DNA from: Caulochytrium protostelioides
Lineage: Eukaryota; Chytridiomycota; Caulochytriomycetes; Caulochytriales; Caulochytriaceae
Assembly (NCBI GenBank): GCA_003615045.1
Contig: ML014114.1
Location: forward strand, 1 to 64,000
DNA length: 64,000 nucleotides
Direction: 5' to 3'
Shown: positions 19,340 to 28,445 of the stretch, piece by piece
Position numbering within the stretch: the stretch's first letter is position 1
Layout of the letters: every line of letters begins with the position of its first letter
Position numbers and translations under genes: made by a program
Notes under the pieces: generated by a model
Told to the model about the DNA's origin: nothing
The model's database searches: none
What the model saw: only the letters and a program-made list of their open reading frames with translations

Positions 19340-22300
19340 ATGAGCCGCCTCCCGCCGCCGCCATCGACCGCCGCCGCCGCCGCCGCGCCGCGCCGCGCGA
19401 GAAGCTTGCTCAAACTCCGCAAATGCGTCGCGACGGTTGCCGATGACTGCGCGTGGCAGCTCGGCGGTGCCAGCGGCGCCGGCGCCGGCGCCGGCGGCGA
19501 CCACGACGGGACCCATGCGGGCCTGCGTCTCAGCGACCACGACGGCGATGATGCTACGGTCGACGGCATCGCCCCCGCAGAGGCGCCCGAGACGGGAATG
19601 CGCGGCGCCGGCGCCAGCCGCGTCCACGGCTTCCACGGCCGCGCCGCCGCGCCGGCGGCCGAGACGACGGCCGCGTCGCCGCAATCCAGCGGCCGCGGCA
19701 GCGGGCGGCCCGCGCGGCTCCCGCGCAGCGCCGCGTGGCCCGTCGGCGATGCGCCGCCGTCCGAGTCCGGTGCGGCGCTCGCGGAAAGCCCCGTCATCGC
19801 CATGAAGCCGCCGCCGCTCACGTGGCAGCAGCAGTACCGCCACGACGTGGCGTGCGGCACGCCGACGAGCCCGCGCCCCGGCCACGGCGCCGTCGCGGCC
19901 TCGCGGACGGCGTCGCGCCGCCGATCGCCGCCGGCGTCGTCGTCCCCGGCGGCGTCACGCAGTCCTGCCTCGCATGCGACGCTCACGCCGACGACGGCCT
20001 CGACGCCGTCGCCCGCGTCGGTGAAGAGCCGCGGCGCCGCGGGACCCTCGCGCACGCTGCCGCCGGCCGCCGCCGCCGCCGCCGCCGCCCCCCCCACGGG
20101 GGTGCCGCTCCGATCGGCGCTGCGTCGACCCTCGGCGACCTCGCTGAGCAGCCGCACGAGCGCCAGCACCGTCGGCGCGGCCGCCGCGGCGCGCTCGCCG
20201 CGGTCGCGGCCGCCTCCGCCCGCGCCAACGACCGAGACGCGCCACACGCACTTCCACCAGCTCAAGCCGATCCCGCGGCAGCGCGCGGCGCTGTCCGGCA
20301 GCGCCGTTGCTGCGCAAGCATCGGACCATGGCCATGACGCGTGGCGCGACGCCGCTCGCGGCCACAGCGCGACCCGCGCCACCGACCCCACGGCGGCCCC
20401 GGCGGCCCTGGGCTCGGGCGTGTCGGCGACGCGTGTCGCGCCTACGCCGCGGCAGCCCGCGCCGGCGCGCCGCATGGCCGCCGCCGAGGCCCGGTTCCAC
20501 ACGCTGCCGTCCTCGCGGATCCCCGTCAGCCGCGCCGCGCGTACGACGAGCGTCGCGCCGCTCTCGTGCCTCCCGAGCGTGGCGCACGACGCCGTCGCCT
20601 TCCTCGCGACGAGCTCGGACGCGCTGTCGGCGCAGACGGGCGCGTTCGTCCGCCGCAAGTCGCTCGCGGCGTCGTCGGTGCTCCGCAGGATCGGATCGAT
20701 CGGCCGCCTCACGGTCGCGCAGGGGTTCGGCCACACCAAGGCGGCGCCGGGCCGCGGGGACGGCGGTGACATGGACGACGGCGACGTCGACGATCTCGAC
20801 GGCGTGGACAGCGACGGCCTCGACGGCGTGGACAGCGACGTGGACAGCGACGGGGACGGCGGCGACGACGACGACGACGCCGAGGCGTATGGCGACGCGC
20901 GCGGCGTTTGGACGTCGGCGACCATGGCGCCTGTCTCGGCGCAGACGGCGCCGTCGTCGTCGTCGTCGTCATCGACCGCCGTTCGGTCGGCGACCTCGCC
21001 GGCGTCGCTGCGGTCGTTCCGCGGCGGCCGCGACGGCCACGCGACGGCGGCAGAGAGCCGTGACGCGAAGCGGAGCGGCAGCATCGCCTTGGTCTCCCGG
21101 CTCAACACGCCCACCACGCTCCCGGGATCCCCGCGGACGTCGCAGGGCGTCCTGAGCCAGGCCTCACACGTCTCCCAGACCTCGCATGCCTCGACGCTGG
21201 CGTCGCAGACGCCGCCGGCGGCGCCTCCCCCTCCGCACGTGCATCGCCATGCGCATGCGGCTCGCGCCCATGCGTCGGCGCTTCAGAACGGGTATGCGGC
21301 GTTGCGCCTTCAGAGCGCGGCGTACCCCGCGTCGCCGGCTTCAGCGACGACGTCGGCGACGGTCATCGCCTCGCAGTCCCATCCGCGCTCCCCTGCTCAG
21401 ACCCTGCCGTCGCCGCGCCAGGCGTCGTTGTCGTCGTCCTCGGCGACACCTGTGAAAGCCGTGAGCCATGAGCCGCCGGCCGCTGGCGAGCCCGGCGCCG
21501 ACGTGCTAGCCCTGCCGCAGCGCCCCGACGTGACTCTGTACTACTACCGGGAGCTGCTGACGCCGTATGAACAGACGGAGATTCTGCAGTTCCCGGAAGT
21601 CTGGTTCGCGGGCGCCGCGGACGTGATCAAGATCGGGTCGGCGAGCCGGCCGTCCGGGCTCGATGAGGCCGCCGTCCACAACGTCGTGCCTCCGCCCGAG
21701 GACGGGAGCCGCGAGGTCGGCAACCACGGCTACGACGACGCGCGCGGCGACTACCTGCTGACACGCCACGACCACATCGGGTACCGCTACGAGATCCTCA
21801 AGCTGCTGGGCCGCGGGTCGTTCGGCCAGGTCATCAAGTGCTACGATCACAAGCGCCGCATGCCCGTGGCAGTGAAGTTGATTCGCAACAAGAAACGCTT
21901 TGAGGCGCAGGGCAAGATCGAGGTCAAGGTGCTGGCGCGGCTGCGCGACGAGATTGCCCGGTATGAGAACGATACAAGCGCCGGCGTGCTGCAAGACGGC
22001 GCCCGCGCCACGATCCGGCTCGTTGACCATTTCTACTTCCGCGGGCACCTGTGCATCGCGTTCGAGCTGCTCGGACTCAACCTGTACGAGTACCTGAAGA
22101 ATGCCAAATTCTTTGGGTTCCACGTCGGCATGCTGCGCCACATGGCGCGCCAGATGCTGGACTCGCTGGCGCTGCTCGCGCACTGCAAGATCATCCACTG
22201 CGACCTGAAGCCCGAAAACATTTTGCTGGAAGATGTCGCGGCCATCACGCCTTCCCCGACCGTGCTCAATCGCCGCGACGCGCAGCGCGTGTTCACGGAA

Positions 22301-23443
22301 ATCACGCCGCCACCCGACTTTACGAGCTCGCTGCGCCTGAAAATCATTGACTTTGGCAGCAGCTGCTTCGAGCATGAGAAGGTCTACACGTACGTGCAGT
22401 CACGGTTCTATCGCTCGCCCGAAATCATCCTGGGAATCCCGTATCACATGAACATCGATATGTGGTCCTTCGGCTGCATCCTCGTCGAGCTGTTTACGGG
22501 GCACCCCTTGTTCCCGGGCGAAGACGAGCGCGAGCAGCTTGCGTATGTGATGCAGACCATCGGCCTGCCGCCCGCGAGCATGGTCGCCCGCGCCGACCGC
22601 AAGGCCCAGTTCTTCCTGCCCTCGGGCGAGCCGCGCCTGACGCCCAACTCGCACGGCAAGACCCGCCGCCCGGGCACCCGCCCCCTCCGCTCGATCCTGT
22701 GCACCGCCGACGCCGCGCTGTTGGACCTCGTGGCCCAGTGCCTCGTCTGGGACCCCGAGCAGCGCATCACGCCGCTCGACGCGCTGGCGCACCCGTTCCT
22801 CACAGGCCGCGCGGCCGCGCCGGCCGCGGCCACCGTCGCGTCGCCCTCCTCATCGGCGGCCTCGGCGCTGTCGCGCACGCCGTCCGCGAATAAAACCACG
22901 CCCAGAACCAACACCGCCCTGGCCTCGACCCCCGCAATGACCCGCGGGACCCTACTGCGCGGCGTCGCGGCGACGGCGGCGTCGGCGGCGGTTTCCCGCG
23001 GCGCCGCGGCGCTGCAGCCGCCGCCGGCGCCGACGCTGCCGCCGACCGAGCCGCACTTCGTCCGCGCGCCGGCCGACGCCATCCCGATCGCGCCGGCCGC
23101 GCGGGGCGCGCCGCGCCCGCGGCAGCGCCACTCCGCGGCGCCAAGCGAGCCGTGGGTCGCAGCCAGCCTCACGAGCAACGCGAGTCTGACGGGCTCGCTG
23201 ACCGACGACGGGTCCGACATGTCCGGGACGACGTCGCAGGGCTCGCAGGTGGCGTGGCTGGCAGCGGCGGCGCTGGGCGCGATGGGCGCCGCGGAGGGCG
23301 GCGGGATGCGGCTGCCGGCGTCCTGCGGGCAGGACGCGCTGTACGGCGGTACGCATCCGGTGGCCGCGAAGGCGCTCGGCGGCGAGGCGGGGGCCTACCC
23401 ACACCCCGGCTCGCCCGCCTCCCTCAACTTGGCGCATCTATAG
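19340..23443 (+). CDS. DYRK2/Pom1-class dual-specificity kinase with very long N-terminus
   Basis: 1367 residues. About 730 residues of Ala/Pro/Ser/Arg-rich, probably disordered sequence precede a DH-box-like segment (TPYEQTEILQFPEVWF) and the kinase entry sequence HDHIGYRYEILKLLGRGSFG (from about residue 810). Catalytic features are complete: Gly loop GRGSFGQV, VAVKLI Lys, HCDLKPEN, DFGSS, and the DYRK activation loop YTYVQSRFYRSPE with the autophosphorylated second Tyr. The domain ends near residue 1155; a low-complexity tail follows. DYRK2-class kinases include fission-yeast Pom1, a polarity and size-control kinase; the cellular role here is inferred only. Converges on RPB3 with about 160 bases between stops. 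No introns needed. Confidence 0.9.
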   Translation: MSRLPPPPSTAAAAAAPRRARSLLKLRKCVATVADDCAWQLGGASGAGAGAGGDHDGTHAGLRLSDHDGDDATVDGIAPAEAPETGMRGAGASRVHGFHGRAAAPAAETTAASPQSSGRGSGRPARLPRSAAWPVGDAPPSESGAALAESPVIAMKPPPLTWQQQYRHDVACGTPTSPRPGHGAVAASRTASRRRSPPASSSPAASRSPASHATLTPTTASTPSPASVKSRGAAGPSRTLPPAAAAAAAAPPTGVPLRSALRRPSATSLSSRTSASTVGAAAAARSPRSRPPPPAPTTETRHTHFHQLKPIPRQRAALSGSAVAAQASDHGHDAWRDAARGHSATRATDPTAAPAALGSGVSATRVAPTPRQPAPARRMAAAEARFHTLPSSRIPVSRAARTTSVAPLSCLPSVAHDAVAFLATSSDALSAQTGAFVRRKSLAASSVLRRIGSIGRLTVAQGFGHTKAAPGRGDGGDMDDGDVDDLDGVDSDGLDGVDSDVDSDGDGGDDDDDAEAYGDARGVWTSATMAPVSAQTAPSSSSSSSTAVRSATSPASLRSFRGGRDGHATAAESRDAKRSGSIALVSRLNTPTTLPGSPRTSQGVLSQASHVSQTSHASTLASQTPPAAPPPPHVHRHAHAARAHASALQNGYAALRLQSAAYPASPASATTSATVIASQSHPRSPAQTLPSPRQASLSSSSATPVKAVSHEPPAAGEPGADVLALPQRPDVTLYYYRELLTPYEQTEILQFPEVWFAGAADVIKIGSASRPSGLDEAAVHNVVPPPEDGSREVGNHGYDDARGDYLLTRHDHIGYRYEILKLLGRGSFGQVIKCYDHKRRMPVAVKLIRNKKRFEAQGKIEVKVLARLRDEIARYENDTSAGVLQDGARATIRLVDHFYFRGHLCIAFELLGLNLYEYLKNAKFFGFHVGMLRHMARQMLDSLALLAHCKIIHCDLKPENILLEDVAAITPSPTVLNRRDAQRVFTEITPPPDFTSSLRLKIIDFGSSCFEHEKVYTYVQSRFYRSPEIILGIPYHMNIDMWSFGCILVELFTGHPLFPGEDEREQLAYVMQTIGLPPASMVARADRKAQFFLPSGEPRLTPNSHGKTRRPGTRPLRSILCTADAALLDLVAQCLVWDPEQRITPLDALAHPFLTGRAAAPAAATVASPSSSAASALSRTPSANKTTPRTNTALASTPAMTRGTLLRGVAATAASAAVSRGAAALQPPPAPTLPPTEPHFVRAPADAIPIAPAARGAPRPRQRHSAAPSEPWVAASLTSNASLTGSLTDDGSDMSGTTSQGSQVAWLAAAALGAMGAAEGGGMRLPASCGQDALYGGTHPVAAKALGGEAGAYPHPGSPASLNLAHL

Positions 23444-23605
23444 GCGGCTGCTGCAGTGGCGCTTCGCGGGATGCGTTGCCGTTACCGTGCTGTCCGAGAG
23501 AACGAGGTCAATACTATAAATTATTTACATGACGCGAACGTGAAAGAACAGCATCGTGGACGAGCATCGGGGATCCCGGACGAGTCGCGAGACCAAAACC
23601 ACAAG

Positions 23606-24451
23606 CTACATAAAGTCGGTACTCAGGTCCGGCTCGACCTTGTTGATGTCGCCGAGGAAGAGCTGGACCAGCGCGAGTTTTTCGCTCATGGCATCCAAGC
23701 CACCAAACACGATATCCTTGGCCTCGAGGGCGCCCGAGCTCTCGACGGTAAAGTAGAACTTGTCCGGGACCGCGTTGTAGTCGAAGGGCTCGTCCGGGTG
23801 GGGCTCGGGCTCGTCCTTCGCGTGCGGCGTCGGCGGCCATTCGGCGCGGACATCGTTCTCGACCCAGTAGTCGAGGTGGCGCAGCCGGTTGTGCGGGTCA
23901 TACTCGAACGCCACGGCCGTGGTCGGACTCCACTTGGCGTGCTCCTTGGCGACGCCCTTCTTGGCGACGCAGCGCAGCGACAGCTCCTGGCCCTCGCGGA
24001 GTTTCACCAGCAGGATACCCTGGTCCTTGTCATCCGCGAACAGCGGGTAGACGGACTGGTCCTGGGAGACGAGGTGGCGCGTCGTGACGGCCATGGTGCG
24101 CTCCTCGGTGCACTTGACGCTCAGCGTCAGGATCACGGAGCACAGCTCGCAGTAGGCCTCGCAGCCGCAGTCGCGCGTGTAGATGAGCTTGGAGGCTTTC
24201 TTGGACGCCAGCGGGACGAGGCCCAGGCGGTGCGCGATGAACTCGTCCGACAGCACCGTCGAGTTGGCCGTGAACTCGACGAGGTCGATCGCGATGGTCG
24301 GGACCTCGGCGATCATGGCCCGTCGCAAGCTGTTGGCAATCGCCAGATCCGTCTTGGCCAGCGTGAACGAGATGCTCTTCTCGGCCTGGTTCACGTCGGT
24401 GATGCTCACACGCGCCGCGTGCTCGCTGAAGTTGATATCCGACGGATCCAT
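23606..24451 (-). CDS. RPB3: RNA polymerase II third largest subunit Rpb3
   Basis: 281 residues from ATG 24451 (MDPSDINFSEH), close to the 275 of human POLR2C; the frame upstream of this ATG is chance extension. Alpha-like dimerisation domain with the conserved SLRRAMIAEVPTIAIDLVEF stretch, the zinc motif CGCEAYCELC, and the insert domain between (VESSGALEAKDIV towards the C-terminus restores the alpha-like fold). Rpb3 pairs with Rpb11 to form the platform for assembly of the largest subunits. Ends convergent with the kinase gene. Confidence 0.95.
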   Translation of the reverse strand: MDPSDINFSEHAARVSITDVNQAEKSISFTLAKTDLAIANSLRRAMIAEVPTIAIDLVEFTANSTVLSDEFIAHRLGLVPLASKKASKLIYTRDCGCEAYCELCSVILTLSVKCTEERTMAVTTRHLVSQDQSVYPLFADDKDQGILLVKLREGQELSLRCVAKKGVAKEHAKWSPTTAVAFEYDPHNRLRHLDYWVENDVRAEWPPTPHAKDEPEPHPDEPFDYNAVPDKFYFTVESSGALEAKDIVFGGLDAMSEKLALVQLFLGDINKVEPDLSTDFM

Positions 24452-25901
24452 CGTGGTTCGCGCGGACCGGCGGGGCAGAGCGGGGAAGCAACCGGCAACG
24501 GCAACGGCAACGGCGGGCGGAGCCAAACACACACACGGAGCGCGCGCAATGCCACGGAGACAGAGAACGCAGAAGAGGGGGCGCCGTCACCGTCACCGTA
24601 CCAACGGCGAGACCGAGTCGGCGCGGGACAGAGAGAGAGAGAGAGAGAGGAAGCGACAGAGTGGAGCAACAACTCAACGCGAGCGGCACGTGCCATCGGC
24701 TATTGTAGGGGAGAGGCGATGCGGCGGATCCGGGCCACGGCGACGTAAGGGGTTCATGGCACCATATCGCCGCCACCGCCGCCGCCGCCACCGCCGCCGT
24801 GGGGCCCCACAAGCGCGCCTGCGGACGGTCGCGCCGCCGAGCCACGTTTCATGCTGGGCGTCATGCGCGGACGATGCGCCACGTTCCGGCACGGCGGCGC
24901 CGGCGAACCGGCCTTCCGCGGGTATGCCGCGACGCCGTCGCTGCCTCAGGCTCGCCCGCTTCCTTCGGGCCACCTGGCCACCGGTCTAGCAGGAGTCCCC
25001 CGCGCGCCTGGCGGCCGCCGCCGCCAGCGCCACGTCGGTCGAGCTCGGTGAGCGCCGCGTCGCGCCGCCATCACGAGGCTTGGGGGGTCGCGCTCATCGC
25101 GGGTCCATCATCGCGGAGATAGCGGCCCAGACGATAGCGGGTATCGCGGACTCCCTAAGCGGCATACGCGTCCTAGAAAGGTCTGCCATACGCGTGGGAC
25201 GACGTCTCCGCCGTCTGCACGAGAACCCGATCGGAACGGACTATCGACAGCGTCGACGTGTTCTACGGTCCGATCGCCCACGGCATCCGTCAAGGGCGTG
25301 CGAGCCCAGGGAGAGACAACGATGGCGGGCCCAAGGCACCTGCCGTCAACACGAAAAAGTGGCGGACACCGGCGCCGACTCCCCGAGAGCCGATAGCCCA
25401 TTTCCGACTCCCTAGTTTCCGACTCCGGGCAAATCGACTCCGGGCCCATCGCTGTCGGTCGCCGCCTGCGCCTTCGCCCTAGCGCCCCCCCGAACTCCGC
25501 TGCGGCCCGGGGCGGCGAGCCGGCCCGGCAGGAAAGGGCCCATCGGGCTCGTGATAATGGGCGGGCGGACGGGCCTTTCCCCACGTTCAACATGGCTCGG
25601 CTTGGCCTGACACGACTCGCGCGCGTCACACCGTCACACCACGCACGGCGACAGCGAATCCGTCTCTGTAGGTCTAGTTCCTTCATCGGGTTCTCCTGAG
25701 TCATACTCGCTCCCGCGGTCGTCCACCCTATCTCGTGAACCCACCGAGCGGCTGCCGAAAAACTCCGCCCATACCAGCGTCTCGTGTCGTCGACCGAGGG
25801 ATCGCTGCGGCCACGAGCACCTCCTCACTAGCCTCGCGCGTGACGCAGAGTGCTTCATACTGCAGACTGCTGCCCCGATCCCTTCCCGAATTAGAGTGAC
25901 G
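24452..25901. other. Divergent intergenic region between RPB3 and MAK5
   Basis: Contains a (GA)n microsatellite near 24633-24652, then GC-rich DNA with overlapping, unrecognised frames. CT-rich sequence just before 25890 ends in TTAG, so a short upstream exon for MAK5 cannot be excluded. No RNA gene seen. Confidence 0.45.
24633..24652. repeat. (GA)n microsatellite
   Basis: About ten GA dinucleotides in the 5' flank of RPB3. Confidence 0.85.
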
Positions 25902-28352
25902 ATGCCGGCCCCGACTGGGTCGTCCGGGAAGGGCGCCGCTGCGGCGCCTGCGGCCGCGGCCGCGTCCCGCCCGGGCAAACGCACAAAGGCCGGCAAGCAG
26001 GCAAACCCGTTCCACGGCAAGCGCCGCAAGACGAGCCGCGCTGCAAAGCCTGCGCCGGCCCGCAAGACGGCGTCATGGAAGTCTATTCCGATCCCGGCGA
26101 ACGTCGAGGCCACGACGCACGACATGTCCTGCTGCATGATGTCGGTCGAGGAGTTCGATGGCGATCTCGTCGAGACTGTGCTCCCGAGCGGCGGGCGCAT
26201 GCTCACGCTCGGCGATGAGGACCGCACCATCCACTCGGAGAGCGGCAAGTCGCTCGCGGAGCTCGAAGATGACCCCGTCCTCAAGCAGTATGGCACTTTT
26301 GTCGTCGACGACGCGTACAATGACAACGACACCCTGCCGACCATCAAATCAAGCGGCGATGCCGACGATGCAGCCGCCGAGCTGGGCGATGATTTCTATG
26401 CCATGTCGGGCTCCGACGAGGACTCGGACGCCGGCTCGGAGGCCGACTCGAATGCCGGCGACGTGGCGACCAGCAAGGCGACTGCTGACGCCAACGATGA
26501 CGGCTTTGAAAGCCTTGACGACGCCGACTCGGACGTCGCTGCATCCGACGGAGCGGCGTCGGACGATGAAGCCCCCGCCGCGGCCTCGTCGCCGGCCGCC
26601 GCGGCCGACCCTCAGGAGCTCGAGGCTCCGGCGGCTGCCGTCGCCGCCGCCGTCGCCGCGCCGGCGCCGGCTGTGCTGCCGCCGGCCGTGCTGCCGCCGG
26701 CCGTGCTGCCGCCCGTGTCGGCCGCCACTGTCTTCGCTAACGACACCTCGGGCGGCGTCCGCGCGCTCTCGACACGCAAGACGGTCCGCGCCGCCGCCGC
26801 CGCCGCCGTCGCGTCCGCCGACCCGTGGGCCAAGATCGATCTGCCGCCGTCGCTGCGCGCGTGGGTCAAGGCCCAGGGCTTCGACCGCATGATGGAGGTC
26901 CAGGAGCGCACCATTCCGCCTGCGCTGCGCGGTCGCGACGTCATTGGTTGCGCCCCCACCGGCTCCGGCAAGACCCTGTGTTTCGCGCTGCCCATCGCCA
27001 TCGATATCCTCAAACGCGACGCCGCGAGCCCGTGTGTCGACGCCGACGGCAAGGCGCTGCCGACGCCGAAGGCGCTGCAGAACCACACGGTCATTATCGC
27101 GCCGACGCGCGAGCTGGTCGTCCAGATCGTGGACGTGCTCAAGTCTATGCTGCCGCCGCACCTGTCGCGCCGCGTGGTCACGCTGATTGGCGGCATGGCC
27201 CCTGAAAAGCAGCGCCGCCAGCTGGAAAACTACCCGATCGTCGTCGCGGGTGTGCCCGGCCGGATGAGCGAAATGAACGCCACGATTCCAGAGTTCACGA
27301 CGTTCCTGCAGTATTCGCGCTTCCTCGCCCTCGACGAAGTCGATCGTGTTCTGGAGCAAGGCCATTTCGCCGAGATGGAGGACCTGATGACGGTCATCTA
27401 CAAGCAGCGCGATGCCGACCAGCCGGGCGAGCCGCGCCAAACGTTTGTGTTCTCGGCGACGCTGGTCTCCAAGGAAGACTTTGAGCTGCGCCGCAATCTA
27501 ACGTCCAAGAAGGGCGTCCGCCAGAAGCCCCAGACCCAACTCAAGAAGCTGCTGAAGACGCTCGAGTTCAGCGACAACAACCCGCTGTACTTCAACATGA
27601 ACCACGGCAAGGTCATGAGCGACACGATTTCCGAGTTTGTGATCAAGTGCGATTCGGCCGACAAGGAGGCATACCTGCTGTATCTGCTGCACAAGAACAA
27701 GGGCCGCACCCTCGTCTTTGCCAACTCGATCTCCATGATCCGCCGCTTGGCGAACGTCTTTGGCAAGGCCATCGGGTTCTCGGTCGGCCAGCTGCACGCC
27801 GATCTTGAGCAGAAGCAGCGGCTGAAGCAGGTCGAGCGGTTCCGCAACGGCGCACGCAACCTGCTTTTCGCGACGGATGTCGCGGCGCGCGGCCTGGACA
27901 TCGAAGGCATCGACTATGTCATCCACTACCAGCTGCCGCGCTCCGCGGGCACCTACGTGCACCGCAGCGGCCGCACAGGTCGTGCCTCGAAGCACGGGTC
28001 CTCGATCGCGCTGGTCGGCCACGACGAGCTGGTCGTCTACAAGCAGATCTGCCATATTCTCGATCGTCCAGACGGTCTCGAGCCGCTCGAGGTCAGCCAG
28101 CTCGCAATGAAGCCCTTCCGTGAGATGCTGCGGTATGCCAAGAAGATCGAAGGCGCGCACCACGCGTTTATGTCCAAGAAGAAGGACACCGACTGGATGA
28201 AGCGTGCGGCCGAGGCCGCGGATATCTATGTCTCGGACGACGACGCCGGCGACAGCGACGTCGAGGAGCGCCGCCAGAGCATCATGGAGCGCCAGGACAA
28301 GAAGGACTGGACTCACCTGAAGTGGATGACCAAAAAGTACCTGAACCTCTGA
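25902..28352 (+). CDS. MAK5: DEAD-box RNA helicase Mak5/DDX24, ribosome biogenesis
   Basis: 816 residues from ATG 25902. A basic N-terminus with the Mak5/DDX24-type WKSIPIP motif is followed by a long acidic/Ala-rich region, then the helicase core: GFDRMMEVQ Q-motif region, GSGKT (about residue 350), PTRELVVQI, GGMAPEKQRRQL, DEVD in place of DEAD (about 477), SAT (about 517), an insert, LVFANSISMIRRL, ARGLDIEGIDYVIHYQLPR and HRSGRTGRA (about 686). Mak5 acts in the nucleolus in early 60S assembly. Odd points: motif II is DEVD, and motif Ib reads VPGR instead of TPGR; the other motifs are intact. Converges on SEC59 with about 93 bases between stops. Confidence 0.9.
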   Translation: MPAPTGSSGKGAAAAPAAAAASRPGKRTKAGKQANPFHGKRRKTSRAAKPAPARKTASWKSIPIPANVEATTHDMSCCMMSVEEFDGDLVETVLPSGGRMLTLGDEDRTIHSESGKSLAELEDDPVLKQYGTFVVDDAYNDNDTLPTIKSSGDADDAAAELGDDFYAMSGSDEDSDAGSEADSNAGDVATSKATADANDDGFESLDDADSDVAASDGAASDDEAPAAASSPAAAADPQELEAPAAAVAAAVAAPAPAVLPPAVLPPAVLPPVSAATVFANDTSGGVRALSTRKTVRAAAAAAVASADPWAKIDLPPSLRAWVKAQGFDRMMEVQERTIPPALRGRDVIGCAPTGSGKTLCFALPIAIDILKRDAASPCVDADGKALPTPKALQNHTVIIAPTRELVVQIVDVLKSMLPPHLSRRVVTLIGGMAPEKQRRQLENYPIVVAGVPGRMSEMNATIPEFTTFLQYSRFLALDEVDRVLEQGHFAEMEDLMTVIYKQRDADQPGEPRQTFVFSATLVSKEDFELRRNLTSKKGVRQKPQTQLKKLLKTLEFSDNNPLYFNMNHGKVMSDTISEFVIKCDSADKEAYLLYLLHKNKGRTLVFANSISMIRRLANVFGKAIGFSVGQLHADLEQKQRLKQVERFRNGARNLLFATDVAARGLDIEGIDYVIHYQLPRSAGTYVHRSGRTGRASKHGSSIALVGHDELVVYKQICHILDRPDGLEPLEVSQLAMKPFREMLRYAKKIEGAHHAFMSKKKDTDWMKRAAEAADIYVSDDDAGDSDVEERRQSIMERQDKKDWTHLKWMTKKYLNL

Positions 28353-28445
28353 TGGACAGGTCGACATCTAAATTATTGAATGATTAGAAAAGCACAACGT
28401 GCGGTTGTCTAGGATGCCGAGTATAGCACTGAGTGCTCGACGTTT

